A stretch of 64,000 nucleotides of DNA from an uncultured Alistipes sp. (GCA_900544265.1 UQUQ01000002.1:96701-160700), one strand, 5' to 3'. Shown: positions 7,839-16,771, counted from the stretch's first letter. Notes: generated by a model from the sequence alone, not told the origin. Numbers and translations: made by a program.

Positions 7839-9527
7839 ATGCCTGTTTTTTTGAGGAATACGATCCATCTGCTGGCCCTGCTGGCCGCCCTGACCCTCTC
7901 GGCCAGGGAGCAGACCGACACCCTGAAGGTGCTGTCGGGCATCCGGGGTGCCGACGTGACCGTCTACAATCTCTACCGGGAAAACCGCGCCGCGGACAGG
8001 GCAAAGGCCATGGAGTATGCCGAGCTCTTCCTCTCTTCGGCCGATACGACGGCCGCCGAGCCGCTGCTGGCGGCCGTGTGCGACGAACTGGCCGACTGGT
8101 ACGAGTACGACCGGTCGCTCTTCTCCCGGGCCATCCGCTGGCGGAGCCGGTCGCTGGCGATCTATGAGTCGCTCGGCGACCGTCACAACGAGGCGCTGGC
8201 CCAATACCGGCTCTCCCGCGAATACACCAGCCTCGGGCAGTACCACCGCGCCCTGCAATACGTCTCCTCGGCAATGAACTATTTCGAGCGGACGCACGAT
8301 ACGGACAATCTGATCGAGTGCTACAACATCCTCGGAGTCGTCTATTTCACCTGCCGCCAGTACGACCGGGCCTACGAATGGTTCACCCGCTATACCGACG
8401 GGGCGCGCATGGCCGGCGACACCTCCCGCATGGTGCTCGGCCTGAACAACTCGGCCGTGCTGGCCTACACGCTGCGCGACACGCTGAAGGCCCGGACGCT
8501 CATCCGCGAATCGGGCTTTCTGAGCTCGGCCGTGCGCGACACCTCCAAGTTGTGCAAGGTCTATCTGAACAACGTCTCGCTCTACCTGATGTCGGGGGAC
8601 CTGCAGGCCGCGGCCTCTACGCTCGAGACGGTGAAGCCGCTGCTCCGGAAGCCGGACGAAACCGGACTCTATTACCAGGACGAGGGGTTGCTCCTGATGG
8701 CTGCCGGCCGGCTGGACGAGGCTGCCGCGGCGCTCGGAAAGGCCATCTCGGCCTTCGGAACGGGCGAGTACGGCAGCAAGATCCAGCACTGCTACGGCAT
8801 TCTGCAGCGCATCTACGCCATGAAGGGGGAGTACCGGAATGCCTACCAGGCACTCATCCGGTATTACGAGGCCGACATCGCGAACCGTCCCGACGAGATC
8901 TTCCTCGACTTCTACAAGGTGCAGAAGGAGCTGGAGATGAGCCGCGAGCAGGAGAAGATGTCCCGGAGGCAGAACCTGGTGATCTTCCTCTGCTCGATCG
9001 GCGTGCTGTCGCTGGTCTTCATCCTGATCCTGCTCTACGGCAAATCCAAGCGGAAGAGTCTCGAGATTCGGCGTCAGGAGGAGGAGATTGCCAGTCAGAA
9101 CGAGCTGATCGAACTCCGCAAGCTGCATGACTACCAGATCGGGCGGATGACCGAGGAGCTGTCGCACAAGCTGACGGAACTGAATGCCGGGGTGAAGGAC
9201 CTGACCACGCGCAAGAAGATTTCGGCCATCTGCCGTGAGCTCGTGAAGAGCAAGGACGAGAACGAATGGCGGGAGATGAACCGCTTTGTCCCGGCCTTCA
9301 ACAGCGTGTTCTACCAGCGGCTCATTGCCGATTTTCCGACGCTCTCGATCAACGAGCGGCGGCTGTGCGCCCTGCTGAACATGAACATGACAACCAAGGA
9401 AATTTCGGAGATAACACGTCAGAGTCCCCACAGCATCAACATCGCCCGGGCGCGTCTGCGCAGCAAATTCAACCTGACGGGCAAGACCACGAGTCTGCAG
9501 GAATTCCTTTCACGTTACAATCCGTAA
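7839..9527 (+). CDS. Membrane-bound TPR regulator with C-terminal LuxR-type HTH
   Basis: 562 aa. An N-terminal signal-like hydrophobic segment (about residues 8-22) is followed by tetratricopeptide-type helices (about 40-350), one transmembrane segment (about 379-401), a coiled coil (about 405-460) and a C-terminal LuxR-like helix-turn-helix (about 508-550: MTTKEISEITRQS, then RLRSKF). This layout is common in Bacteroidetes: an extracytoplasmic TPR sensor tied to a cytoplasmic DNA-binding domain without a kinase. It precedes three lipoprotein genes on the same strand with a 182-nt gap containing small palindromes, so it may control them (inference). Its own promoter is at 7690-7720. Confidence 0.85.
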   Translation: MPVFLRNTIHLLALLAALTLSAREQTDTLKVLSGIRGADVTVYNLYRENRAADRAKAMEYAELFLSSADTTAAEPLLAAVCDELADWYEYDRSLFSRAIRWRSRSLAIYESLGDRHNEALAQYRLSREYTSLGQYHRALQYVSSAMNYFERTHDTDNLIECYNILGVVYFTCRQYDRAYEWFTRYTDGARMAGDTSRMVLGLNNSAVLAYTLRDTLKARTLIRESGFLSSAVRDTSKLCKVYLNNVSLYLMSGDLQAAASTLETVKPLLRKPDETGLYYQDEGLLLMAAGRLDEAAAALGKAISAFGTGEYGSKIQHCYGILQRIYAMKGEYRNAYQALIRYYEADIANRPDEIFLDFYKVQKELEMSREQEKMSRRQNLVIFLCSIGVLSLVFILILLYGKSKRKSLEIRRQEEEIASQNELIELRKLHDYQIGRMTEELSHKLTELNAGVKDLTTRKKISAICRELVKSKDENEWREMNRFVPAFNSVFYQRLIADFPTLSINERRLCALLNMNMTTKEISEITRQSPHSINIARARLRSKFNLTGKTTSLQEFLSRYNP

Positions 9528-9578
9528 CCTGTTTTTTCGATACATATTCCGTTGTCGGTTAGTGGATTGAATCATTCT

Positions 9579-9628
9579 GTATATATAAAGTATATACGGG
9601 ATTTTGCGTCTGTATATTACAAGTATAC
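9579..9628. repeat. Two small palindromes upstream of lipoprotein operon
   Basis: GTATATA/TATATAC (9579-9585 and 9591-9597, 5-nt loop) and GTATA/TATAC (9612-9616 and 9624-9628) share the core GTATA and stand 33 nt apart in an AT-rich gap. They are candidate sites for the neighbouring HTH regulator. No clear consensus promoter was found in the gap. Confidence 0.4.
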
Positions 9629-9709
9629 AATACGCCGGATGCACAACCCGTTTTCATGCGCTACTTTTAGCAGGTCAAGTTTTATGGATCTTTTAAAGTT
9701 TAACGAAGT

Positions 9710-10963
9710 ATGAAACCCAAGCATCTCTTTTCGGCAGCGGTCGCGGTGCTGCTGCTGGCGGGCTGTTCCAACGACACGGAGACAGTCTCCCCGTCGGGTC
9801 TGGTCCTGGATCCGACCACCCTTGAAATCGTAAAAGGCGAAACATACACGCTGCGGGCGACCGTCGAACCGGCGGATGCCGCCTACGGTCAGATATCGTG
9901 GGTGAGCGATGCGCCCGAGATCGCATCCGTCGATGCCGAAGGCACGGTGACGGCCCTGGCAGTCGGCGAGGCTACCGTAACGGCATCGGTCGGCAGCGAC
10001 ATTTCGGCGTCGTGCCGTGTGACCGTTGTCGGCCCGGCAGCGGAGTCGCTTACGCTCAATGCCGCTGCGCTGACGCTGACGATCGGCGAGCAGTCGCAGC
10101 TGACGGCCACCCCCTCGCCCGAGGATGCCAATCTGGAGGGCCTTGCGTGGAGCTCGTCGGACAGCGGCGTGGCCTCGGTTGACGGGCAGGGCCTCGTGAC
10201 GGCCGTAGCGGCCGGTCAGGCGACCGTGCGTGTCGCCGTGGGCAGCGCCGAGGCGTCGTGCGTCGTCACGGTCGTGGCTCCGGCCCAGGTCGGTGACTAT
10301 TTCTATGCCGACGGCACGTGGTCCACGGAGCTCGCGGCAGACAAGCAGTGCATCGGTATCGTGTTTGCCGTGGGACACAGCGAGTACGACGCTTCGGACT
10401 ACTCGTCGACCGGTATCGGCAAGGCGAAGTGCAACGGTTACGTCATCGCTCTGAACGATGCCTCGACCAGCTATGCGATGTGGGGCCCGAAGGGTCAGGA
10501 GCTCGGCTGCTACCCGAAGGATGAGTTCGGCGATCCGATTCAGAACGGCCGCGAGAACGGTCAGTACAACGACTGGAGCGGCTACCTCTACTCCTGCCTT
10601 GCAAAGGCGGATGCCGATCAGAACGGCGGACTCTCGGCCGATGCGGCGGAGGGACATCCCCTCTTCTATTACGCCATGGTGGCCTATGCGGATGCCGTGC
10701 CCGCTCCGGGCTCGACGTCGGGCTGGTTCCTGCCGGCCATCAGCCAGCTCTACCAGAGTCTCAACGTGGCGGACCGGATCGCCTCCGTGGAGGGCGGCAA
10801 GAAGCTGGCCAGCGACTGGTACGGCTCCTCGTCCGAGGCTGCCGTGGACAATCCGGGCCCGCAGGACTATTTCCGCTACCTGATGAACATGGGCATGCCG
10901 AGCGTCAGCTCCGACGGCAAGGACGGAGCCTGGTTCTATGCACGTTCCGTGCTGGCATTCTGA
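9710..10963 (+). CDS. Surface lipoprotein with two BIG2-like domains and a DUF1566-like C-terminus
   Basis: 417 aa. The start has a lipoprotein signal with lipobox LLAGC, acylated Cys at about residue 20. Two tandem immunoglobulin-like BIG2 domains follow (about 30-105 and 110-190), each with the pattern VASVDxxGxVTAVxxGxATV. The C-terminal 220 residues (from VGDYFYADGTW) resemble the DUF1566/Lcl-type domain of Bacteroidetes surface proteins, with the motif SGWFLPAISQLYQS. It is probably exported and surface-exposed; ligand unknown. The next gene, 41 nt downstream, is a paralogue sharing the C-terminal domain. Confidence 0.8.
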   Translation: MKPKHLFSAAVAVLLLAGCSNDTETVSPSGLVLDPTTLEIVKGETYTLRATVEPADAAYGQISWVSDAPEIASVDAEGTVTALAVGEATVTASVGSDISASCRVTVVGPAAESLTLNAAALTLTIGEQSQLTATPSPEDANLEGLAWSSSDSGVASVDGQGLVTAVAAGQATVRVAVGSAEASCVVTVVAPAQVGDYFYADGTWSTELAADKQCIGIVFAVGHSEYDASDYSSTGIGKAKCNGYVIALNDASTSYAMWGPKGQELGCYPKDEFGDPIQNGRENGQYNDWSGYLYSCLAKADADQNGGLSADAAEGHPLFYYAMVAYADAVPAPGSTSGWFLPAISQLYQSLNVADRIASVEGGKKLASDWYGSSSEAAVDNPGPQDYFRYLMNMGMPSVSSDGKDGAWFYARSVLAF

Positions 10964-11004
10964 TGATCGGGTGACGGATCAACACGCAAACAAGACAATA
11001 TCAG

Positions 11005-12006
11005 ATGAAAAAGTATCTTTGGATTCTCTGCGCGCTCCTCTTCGCGACGCTTGCCGTCGCGTGCAGCGACGACGATGATGCGCCCTCGAACGTCTCCGTC
11101 GTCACCCTGTCCGATACGCAGATCACCCTGGTGCGTGGCGAGCGCTACACGCTGACGGCCCGGGTGGAGACGCTCGACGGGAAGGGGTGCGACGTCACGT
11201 GGGTAACCTCCGACGGCCGTGTTGTCACGGTGGATGCCGAAGGCAACCTCACGGCCGGGGAGACGGGCAGCGCCCGCGTCTATGCCCTGGCCGAGAACCG
11301 GCAGGCGGTCTGCGACGTGACGGTGACCCTCCCGGGGGAGGCCCATGTCGGGGACTATTACTACTCCGACGGCACCTATTCGGCCGACCTGAACCCGAAA
11401 AAGGAGTGCATCGGCGTCGTCTTCCAGGTGGGGCAGCACGCCAACGACCGTTCCGACTACTCACAGACCGGCATTGGCGAGGCGGCATGCCACGGTTATG
11501 TCGTCGCATTGCAGGATGCCTCCGAGGAGCTGTGCCTGTGGGGCGTATACGGCTATGAAATCGGTCTCTATCCGGTGGATGACAGCGGAAACAAGATCGA
11601 CAACTTCACCAATAACGGCGGCGATACCGACTGGAGCGGCTATCTCTACACGGAGAAGATCACCCTGGAGGCCGAGCGCAACGGCGGATTCACGCCCGAC
11701 ACGCAGGAGGGCTATCCCGTCGGTTACTACACCCGGCAGTTCGCACAGACGGTTCCGGCTCCGGCCAACTCGAGCGGCTGGTTCATTCCCGCCGTCAGCC
11801 AGCTCTGCACGGTCTACGGGCTGCGCGAGCAGCTCAATGCCCGGGAGGGGATGACGCGGCTCCGCAACCGGTGGTACTGGTCCTCGTCGGAGTGCTACGC
11901 CCTGGCCGACGGCAGCATCAACTGCCTCGATGTCAGCACGGGCATGGTGGGGTACCGCGGAAAATTCGACGCCATAGGACTCATTCGCCCGATTCTCGCA
12001 TTTTAA
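11005..12006 (+). CDS. Paralogous lipoprotein with one BIG2-like domain
   Basis: 333 aa. Lipoprotein signal MKKYLWILCALLFATLAVAC with Cys20 as lipidation site, an acidic linker (SDDDD), one BIG2-like domain (about 30-110) and the same C-terminal domain as the upstream gene (VGDYYYSDGTYS, then SGWFIPAVSQL). It looks like a tandem duplicate that lost or never gained the second BIG2 repeat. It sits 41 nt after the first paralogue and 13 nt before the next lipoprotein, so the three form one operon. Function beyond surface binding is unknown. Confidence 0.8.
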   Translation: MKKYLWILCALLFATLAVACSDDDDAPSNVSVVTLSDTQITLVRGERYTLTARVETLDGKGCDVTWVTSDGRVVTVDAEGNLTAGETGSARVYALAENRQAVCDVTVTLPGEAHVGDYYYSDGTYSADLNPKKECIGVVFQVGQHANDRSDYSQTGIGEAACHGYVVALQDASEELCLWGVYGYEIGLYPVDDSGNKIDNFTNNGGDTDWSGYLYTEKITLEAERNGGFTPDTQEGYPVGYYTRQFAQTVPAPANSSGWFIPAVSQLCTVYGLREQLNAREGMTRLRNRWYWSSSECYALADGSINCLDVSTGMVGYRGKFDAIGLIRPILAF

Positions 12007-12019
12007 TACGGACTGAGAG

Positions 12020-13984
12020 ATGAAGATGAAACAGTTGTATCTTACTTTCATATCGGCGTGCCTGCTCCTGGCGGCAGGCTGCCGGGAGGAGGAGGGGGAG
12101 TTCAAGCCCTCGACCCTTACGCTCAATACCCCGGAGGTGACCGTTGCGGCCGACGGCGGTGAGGTCAGCGTGTCGTACCGGCTCGCCAGTCCTGTCTACG
12201 AGGGCCGCATTACGGTCGGCAACGTACCCGAGTGGATCTCCGGAGTCTCCACCTCGCTCTCCGGCGTGATCTCCTTCACGGTTGCCGCCAACGAGCTCAC
12301 CGAGTCGCGCTCCGCGGAGCTCTCCGTCCGCTATTCGGGCGATGCGGAGACGGCCGTGCTGCGCGTCGTGCAGTCGCCGCGGACGGTTCCGCCCGTCTTC
12401 GATATCCGCATGGAGCTCATCACGCAGACGAGCGCGAAGTATTCGGTGATTCCCGGCGACAAGGAGCAGACCTACCTGAGCATGCTCGTCGAGAAGGATT
12501 ACTTCGACAGCTACGCCTCCGACGAGGAGTATTTCCAGGACGACCTGGCCTACATCCGGGCGATGGCCGAGAGTTTCGGCGTCTCGGTGCAGGAGTACCT
12601 CTCGAACACGCTCAACCGCGGTGACCTGCTGGTCAAGAACATGACGGGCCTGCTGCCCGGAACGGCCTACTACGTCTACGCATACGGCCTGACGGTCGAC
12701 GGCGAGCGCACGACGGATATCTACAAGGTCGAGTTCGAGACTGTTGCGGTGCCGAAGATCGACGTCACGTTCACGGTGGATGCGACGGTCAACGGGCCGC
12801 TGTGCGACCTGCATGTTGAGCCGTCCGATCCCAACCAGCGCTATGTCATCGGCATGTATGTCGCCGATCAGGTGCAGGACGGTGAGGACGCCTGCCGGCA
12901 GTACCAGCAGTACCTCAGCGACATGATCGTCATCTACGAGGCCATGGGCATGACCGCCGAGGAGACCGTGGCCGGACTCAGCGTGGTCGGCACGACCGAC
13001 CGCACCTACGAGCTGGAGGAGAATACCGAGTATCTGGTCTTCGCCGCGTCGTGCACCGACGACGGACTCATCAACTCGGCTCCCGTCTCGACGACGTTCC
13101 GGACCACGGAGGTGCAGCCCTCCGACAACCGCATCTCCTTCGAGGTGACGTCGCTCGAAGCACACGCCGCGACCATCGACGTGAAGACGGAGAACCTCGA
13201 TCCCTATGTGCTCTACCTCGTCAATACGTCGGCCGTGGAGGGGATGGACGACGAGGCGGTCATCAACTCCCTGCTGGCTGACGAGACTATCGCGGACTAC
13301 CTCCGCCGGGGCGACACCTCCGTCGAGGCGGGCGAACTCGAGGCCTCCACGAGCTACACGCTGCTGGCCTTCGGCTACGTGAAGGGCAAGGCGACCACGG
13401 GGCTCTTCTCGGTGGAGTTCACCACCGAGGACGGCATCCCGGCCGACATCTCGATCCTCGTGGAGCACGACCGCTACTTCGACGGCACGCAGATCGCGGA
13501 GCTCTATCCCGACGATTATGCCGATGCCTACGGCCTGGCCGTGCTGCCGCTGACGGTCACCACGCAGGGTGAGCCGGCCGAGCGCGTGCTCTACTACATC
13601 TACGAGGGCGACCTGACGAGCGACTTCATCCTCCCGGACAACGAGGCGATTGCCGCCCTGCTGCGCGACGGCATCTCGCAGGAGTCGGTGTCGTTCTTCC
13701 TGCCCTACGACGACGAATCCACGCTGCTGGCCTTCGCCATCGGTGCCGACGGCAACTACAGTCCGGTCTACCGCGAGAAGATCGTGCTGACCGAAGAGGG
13801 CGTATCGCCCGTCGAGGACTTCCGTCCCTTTGCGCTCACCCGCTCGGCCATGGAGTGCCGCATCGGAGCGCAGCAGGAGTCGGTCCGTCGCAAACCGGTT
13901 CTTACGCCCGGCGGCGAGCGGCCGGTGCTGCTGAAGGCCGAGACCCGCAGCCGCGCCGCAGCCTCCCCGCGCGTCGGACGGTAG
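12020..13984 (+). CDS. Large lipoprotein with BACON-like and fibronectin-like domains
   Basis: 654 codons. Signal peptide with lipobox LLAAGC at the start. An N-terminal BACON-like domain (about residues 30-130; STLTLNTPEVTVAADGGEV, then VPEWIS) is followed by three or four fibronectin-type repeats, each ending in a strand such as TxYYVYAYGL or TSYTLLAFGY. BACON domains are usually carbohydrate- or mucin-binding. The last 50 residues are basic and low in order. It closes the lipoprotein operon: a strong hairpin terminator begins 19 nt after the stop. Likely an outer-surface adhesin or glycan-binding protein (inference). Confidence 0.75.
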   Translation: MKMKQLYLTFISACLLLAAGCREEEGEFKPSTLTLNTPEVTVAADGGEVSVSYRLASPVYEGRITVGNVPEWISGVSTSLSGVISFTVAANELTESRSAELSVRYSGDAETAVLRVVQSPRTVPPVFDIRMELITQTSAKYSVIPGDKEQTYLSMLVEKDYFDSYASDEEYFQDDLAYIRAMAESFGVSVQEYLSNTLNRGDLLVKNMTGLLPGTAYYVYAYGLTVDGERTTDIYKVEFETVAVPKIDVTFTVDATVNGPLCDLHVEPSDPNQRYVIGMYVADQVQDGEDACRQYQQYLSDMIVIYEAMGMTAEETVAGLSVVGTTDRTYELEENTEYLVFAASCTDDGLINSAPVSTTFRTTEVQPSDNRISFEVTSLEAHAATIDVKTENLDPYVLYLVNTSAVEGMDDEAVINSLLADETIADYLRRGDTSVEAGELEASTSYTLLAFGYVKGKATTGLFSVEFTTEDGIPADISILVEHDRYFDGTQIAELYPDDYADAYGLAVLPLTVTTQGEPAERVLYYIYEGDLTSDFILPDNEAIAALLRDGISQESVSFFLPYDDESTLLAFAIGADGNYSPVYREKIVLTEEGVSPVEDFRPFALTRSAMECRIGAQQESVRRKPVLTPGGERPVLLKAETRSRAAASPRVGR

Positions 13985-14002
13985 CTGGCGGCAACCCGTG
14001 AA

Positions 14003-14043
14003 AAGAGGGGGTGTCCGACCTTTCGGTACGGACACCCCCTCTT
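14003..14043. terminator. Strong intrinsic terminator between convergent genes
   Basis: A perfect 15-bp stem (14003-14017 with 14029-14043) with an 11-nt loop. An A-run on the left and CTT on the right suggest use in both directions. Confidence 0.85.
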
Positions 14044-14064
14044 GACGTTTGGTTGTGACGGCGG

Positions 14065-14832
14065 TTACTTCCGCGCGACGGCGAACAGGTCGAAGCAGTC
14101 GGCCGTGACGGGCCCCACGTGGTAGTCGTCCATGCGGATCGAGGTCGTCAGGTCGGTGTTGTCGCGGAGCAGGCGGCGGCGGTTGATGCGGTTGAGCAGG
14201 TCGTAGGGCAGCTGCAGCAGGCAGCGCGGCAGGCGGTGCTGGAGATCCAGCACGTCGAAGCGCGTGATGCGGGCGACGCTGCGGCGGTTCTGCTCGTAGT
14301 AGGCCATGACCCGGTCGTTGCCCGCAACGCCCAGCATCTCGACGGCGGAGAAGCTCCGCGCGAGCAGGTCGCGCAGTTCGTCGGCTGTGTATTCGCGCAC
14401 GTGCCACGGATTGCGCGTGAGCGACATCGGGGCGTTGGGCGTCGTGACGATGAACTGCCCGCCCGGGCGCAGCACGCGGTGCACCTCGCGCACGAAGTCC
14501 ATGTCGCGCCGGATGTGCTCGATTACCTGGAACGAGATGACGAAGTCGAAGCTCCCGTCGGCAAAGGGCAGCGGCGGTACCGTGGCCTGCATGTAGCGCA
14601 CGTGCGGCAGGCAGGGCAGACTGCCCGCCTCGGGGACATGCTTGTCGAGGGTGACGAAGCTGCGGGCGTGCGGCGCGATGACCTCCACGCCGTAGCCCGA
14701 GCCGGTGCCGATCTCGAGCACGTCGCCGTCGATGCGCTCCGCCGCCGCGTGGTACGCGAGCAGCGAACGCTGGAATACGAAGTTGTCCGAAGCCTCCGCG
14801 CAGACGCGCTCGGCCGTTGCGATGCGTCCCAT
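14065..14832 (-). CDS. Class I SAM-dependent methyltransferase (Methyltransf_11 type)
   Basis: 255 aa. SAM-binding motif I VLEIGTGSGYG (about residues 40-50), motif II acidic residue after LDKH, and post-motif segment FDFVISFQVIEHI typical of small-molecule or quinone/lipid methyltransferases of the UbiE/Methyltransf_11 type. The substrate cannot be told. It begins 6 nt after the CvfB-like gene, so the two are co-transcribed from the promoter near 15694. Confidence 0.8.
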   Translation of the reverse strand: MGRIATAERVCAEASDNFVFQRSLLAYHAAAERIDGDVLEIGTGSGYGVEVIAPHARSFVTLDKHVPEAGSLPCLPHVRYMQATVPPLPFADGSFDFVISFQVIEHIRRDMDFVREVHRVLRPGGQFIVTTPNAPMSLTRNPWHVREYTADELRDLLARSFSAVEMLGVAGNDRVMAYYEQNRRSVARITRFDVLDLQHRLPRCLLQLPYDLLNRINRRRLLRDNTDLTTSIRMDDYHVGPVTADCFDLFAVARK

Positions 14833-14838
14833 TCCGTC

Positions 14839-15675
14839 CTACCTTTTGATTCTGATCCCCTGGTCGGTCGTCTCGACGGCGCCGCGTTTGAGCAGCACGC
14901 CCAGCGAGCGTTTGAAGACCTTTTTGCTTGTGCCCGTGAGGCGTGCCACCTCCTCCGGGGCGCTGTTGTCGTTCAGCGGCAGGAATCCGCCGTTGTCGCG
15001 CAGCAGGCCGAGCAGCTGCTCGGCCGAATCCTTGACCTGGGCGTAGCCCTCGCGCTGGAGGCTTACGTCGATGCGGTTGTCCTCGGTGATGCGGCGCACG
15101 TAACCCGTCAGGGCGTCGCCCACGGCCACCGGCCGGAACAGCTGGTTGCGGTAGAGCATGCCCCAGTGGCGGTTGTTGACGATGACGCGGAAGCCGATGG
15201 GGCTCTCCGACGCCACGAGCAGCCGCACCTCCTCGCGCGGCGCAACGGTGATGAGTTCGTTGTCGATGAACGACTTGAGCTTCATTGTCGCCACGCAGCG
15301 GCCCGTGATGCTGTCCTCGTAGAGGTAGACCACGTAGCGGTGGTCCTTGAGGACGCCGCCCTGCTGGTTGCGGTTCGGCAGGAAGAGGTCCTTGCCGTGC
15401 AATCCCCAGTCGAGGAAGGCGCCGTGCGGGGTCTTGTCCACGACGCGCAGGAAGCCCGCCTCGCCCGCCCGCAGCAGCGGTGTTTCGGTCGTCGCCACGA
15501 GCCGGTCCTCCGAGTCGTGGTAGAGGAAGACCTCCTTCGTGTCGCCGGGTTTGTCGGTGAGCGATACATAGCGGTTCGGGAGCAGTACCTCCTGCCCCTC
15601 GTCGTCCGCGAGGTAGAGACCGTAGTCCGACAGGCGGCTTACGGTGAGTGTCTGTGTGCGTCCTGCCTTGAGCAT
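14839..15675 (-). CDS. CvfB-like S1 RNA-binding protein
   Basis: 278 aa from the ATG at 15675. It matches the CvfB/YitL family: consecutive S1-like OB folds (LSDYGLYLADDEG; FLRVVDKTPHGAFLDWGL, in which LHGKDLFLP follows; GYVRRITEDNRIDVSL) and a C-terminal winged-helix-like segment (LTGTSKKVFKRSLGVLLKRG). CvfB binds RNA and affects virulence factor expression in staphylococci; the role here is unknown. An upstream TTG at 15696 would add seven residues, but it lies inside the -7 promoter box, so the ATG is preferred. Confidence 0.8.
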   Translation of the reverse strand: MLKAGRTQTLTVSRLSDYGLYLADDEGQEVLLPNRYVSLTDKPGDTKEVFLYHDSEDRLVATTETPLLRAGEAGFLRVVDKTPHGAFLDWGLHGKDLFLPNRNQQGGVLKDHRYVVYLYEDSITGRCVATMKLKSFIDNELITVAPREEVRLLVASESPIGFRVIVNNRHWGMLYRNQLFRPVAVGDALTGYVRRITEDNRIDVSLQREGYAQVKDSAEQLLGLLRDNGGFLPLNDNSAPEEVARLTGTSKKVFKRSLGVLLKRGAVETTDQGIRIKR

Positions 15676-15693
15676 AAATGTCGGTTTTCGCGA

Positions 15694-15725
15694 CAAAAGT
15701 ACGTTTTATTTCGTTCGCGTGCAAC
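15694..15725 (-). promoter_or_regulatory. Promoter for CvfB-like/methyltransferase operon
   Basis: On the - strand: GTTG (15722-15725), 20 nt, TACTTTTG (15694-15701). The predicted start site near 15689 leaves a leader of about 14 nt before the ATG at 15675. Confidence 0.65.
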
Positions 15726-15748
15726 AGCGGCGCCGGCGCGGGCCGTTT

Positions 15749-15779
15749 TTTGCCGTTTCAAAAAATAGTGGTAACTTTC
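15749..15779 (+). promoter_or_regulatory. Near-consensus promoter for omega-amidase gene
   Basis: TTTG at 15749-15752, 19 nt, TAACTTTC at 15772-15779 (last base differs from TAnnTTTG). The ATG follows at 15838. Confidence 0.5.
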
Positions 15780-15837
15780 CCGTCGGTTCGGACGGCGGGG
15801 CCCGCTGCGGGGCCGTTTCGCGCCCGAGCCGGAAGCC

Positions 15838-16731
15838 ATGGATGAAAAACAGGAACTGAAAGTCGCCTTCTGTCAGACGGATGCTGTCTGGGAGCGGCCT
15901 GCCGAGACCCTCTCTCGGCTCGACGGGCTTGTGGCGGAGGCAGCCGCCGGGGCCGATCTGGTCGTGCTGCCCGAACTCTTCGCCACAGGATTCAGCACCC
16001 GCCCCGCCTTCTTTGCCGAACGGGCCGCCGGGGAGGCGGACGCCGGCCGAAACGCGGGAGCCGATGTCTCGGGAGCCGACGTCGCGGAGGCCGATGCCGT
16101 GCACGTGACTGCGGAGCCCGCCGAAGAACAGGCACCCGTGCTGGCGACCATGCGCCGCTGGGCCGCGCAGGGAAAGTGTGCCGTGACGGGGAGCGTCGCC
16201 GTGGCCGCGGCGGACGGCTTCCGCAACCGGATGTACTTCGTGCGGCCGTCGGGCGAGGTGTCGTGGTATGACAAGCGGCACCTGTTCCGTCCGGGCGGCG
16301 AGGCGGACAACTACCGTCCGGGGCACCGGCGTGTCGTGGTCGAATATGCCGGGTGGCGCCTGCTGCTGCTCGTCTGCTACGACCTGCGCTTCCCGGTCTG
16401 GAGCCGCCGCCGCGGCGACTACGACGCCATCGTCTGCTGCGCCGCCTGGCCTGCAGCCCGGCGCGAGGTGTGGCGCACGCTGCTGCGCGCCCGGGCCATC
16501 GAGAACCAGTGCTACGTGGTCGCCGCAAACCGTGCGGGCTCGGATCCCGGCCTTCCCTATTCGGGCGATTCGGCCCTTGTCGACTTCCGGGGCGTGCCGC
16601 TCGCCGAGGCCGGGGCAGGGGAGTGCCTCCTGCGGGCGACATTCGACCGCGCGGCCCGGGAGACGTTCCTCGAAAAGTTCCCGGCGTGGCGCGACGCCGA
16701 CGATTTCGTGCTGGAAACGGGCGAAAAATAG
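15838..16731 (+). CDS. Nitrilase-superfamily amidohydrolase (omega-amidase type)
   Basis: 297 aa carbon-nitrogen hydrolase. The catalytic triad is visible: Glu46 (LPELFATGFS), Lys146 (YDKRHLF) and Cys180 (VCYDLRFP). The LPELFATGFS and YDKRHLFRPGGE signatures match the YafV/omega-amidase branch, which hydrolyses alpha-ketoglutaramate or ketosuccinamate. Oddity: between strand elements at about residues 60-100 there is a low-complexity Ala/Glu/Asp insertion, including three 5-residue repeats (GADVS, GADVA, EADAV) encoded by 15-bp tandem units. The active-site segments appear intact. Monocistronic, 100 nt ahead of uvrA. Confidence 0.85.
   Translation: MDEKQELKVAFCQTDAVWERPAETLSRLDGLVAEAAAGADLVVLPELFATGFSTRPAFFAERAAGEADAGRNAGADVSGADVAEADAVHVTAEPAEEQAPVLATMRRWAAQGKCAVTGSVAVAAADGFRNRMYFVRPSGEVSWYDKRHLFRPGGEADNYRPGHRRVVVEYAGWRLLLLVCYDLRFPVWSRRRGDYDAIVCCAAWPAARREVWRTLLRARAIENQCYVVAANRAGSDPGLPYSGDSALVDFRGVPLAEAGAGECLLRATFDRAARETFLEKFPAWRDADDFVLETGEK
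16057..16101 (+). repeat. In-frame 15-bp tandem repeat inside omega-amidase
   Basis: Three contiguous 15-nt units at 16057-16071, 16072-16086 and 16087-16101 (consensus GGAGCCGAyGTCkCG) encode GADVS-GADVA-EADAV. Confidence 0.75.
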
Positions 16732-16763
16732 CCCGCGGGGTTCCGGATTTGCCCCGGATGTCG

Positions 16764-16771
16764 TATCTTTG
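16764..16771 (+). promoter_or_regulatory. -7 box (TATCTTTG) for uvrA
   Basis: A perfect TAnnTTTG 60 nt before the uvrA ATG. No TTTG stands at the correct -33 distance (a TTTG 12 nt upstream is too close). Confidence 0.55.

Noticed and set aside
9603..9633. Promoter before the first BIG2 lipoprotein gene
   Set aside because: A TTTG is present, but the sequence 19-20 nt later (TACAATAC) does not fit TAnnTTTG.
15676..15696. TTG start adding seven residues to the CvfB-like protein
   Set aside because: The TTG falls inside the TACTTTTG promoter box, so it would not be transcribed as part of the message.
11981..15724. Very long open frame on the - strand (over 1200 codons)
   Set aside because: It is an antisense or out-of-frame shadow in GC-rich sequence; it overlaps lipoprotein, methyltransferase and CvfB-like genes and has Arg/Pro/Ala-rich, motif-free protein sequence.
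16751..16771. Complete -33/-7 promoter for uvrA
   Set aside because: The only TTTG lies 12 nt from the -7 box, too short; only the -7 box was annotated.
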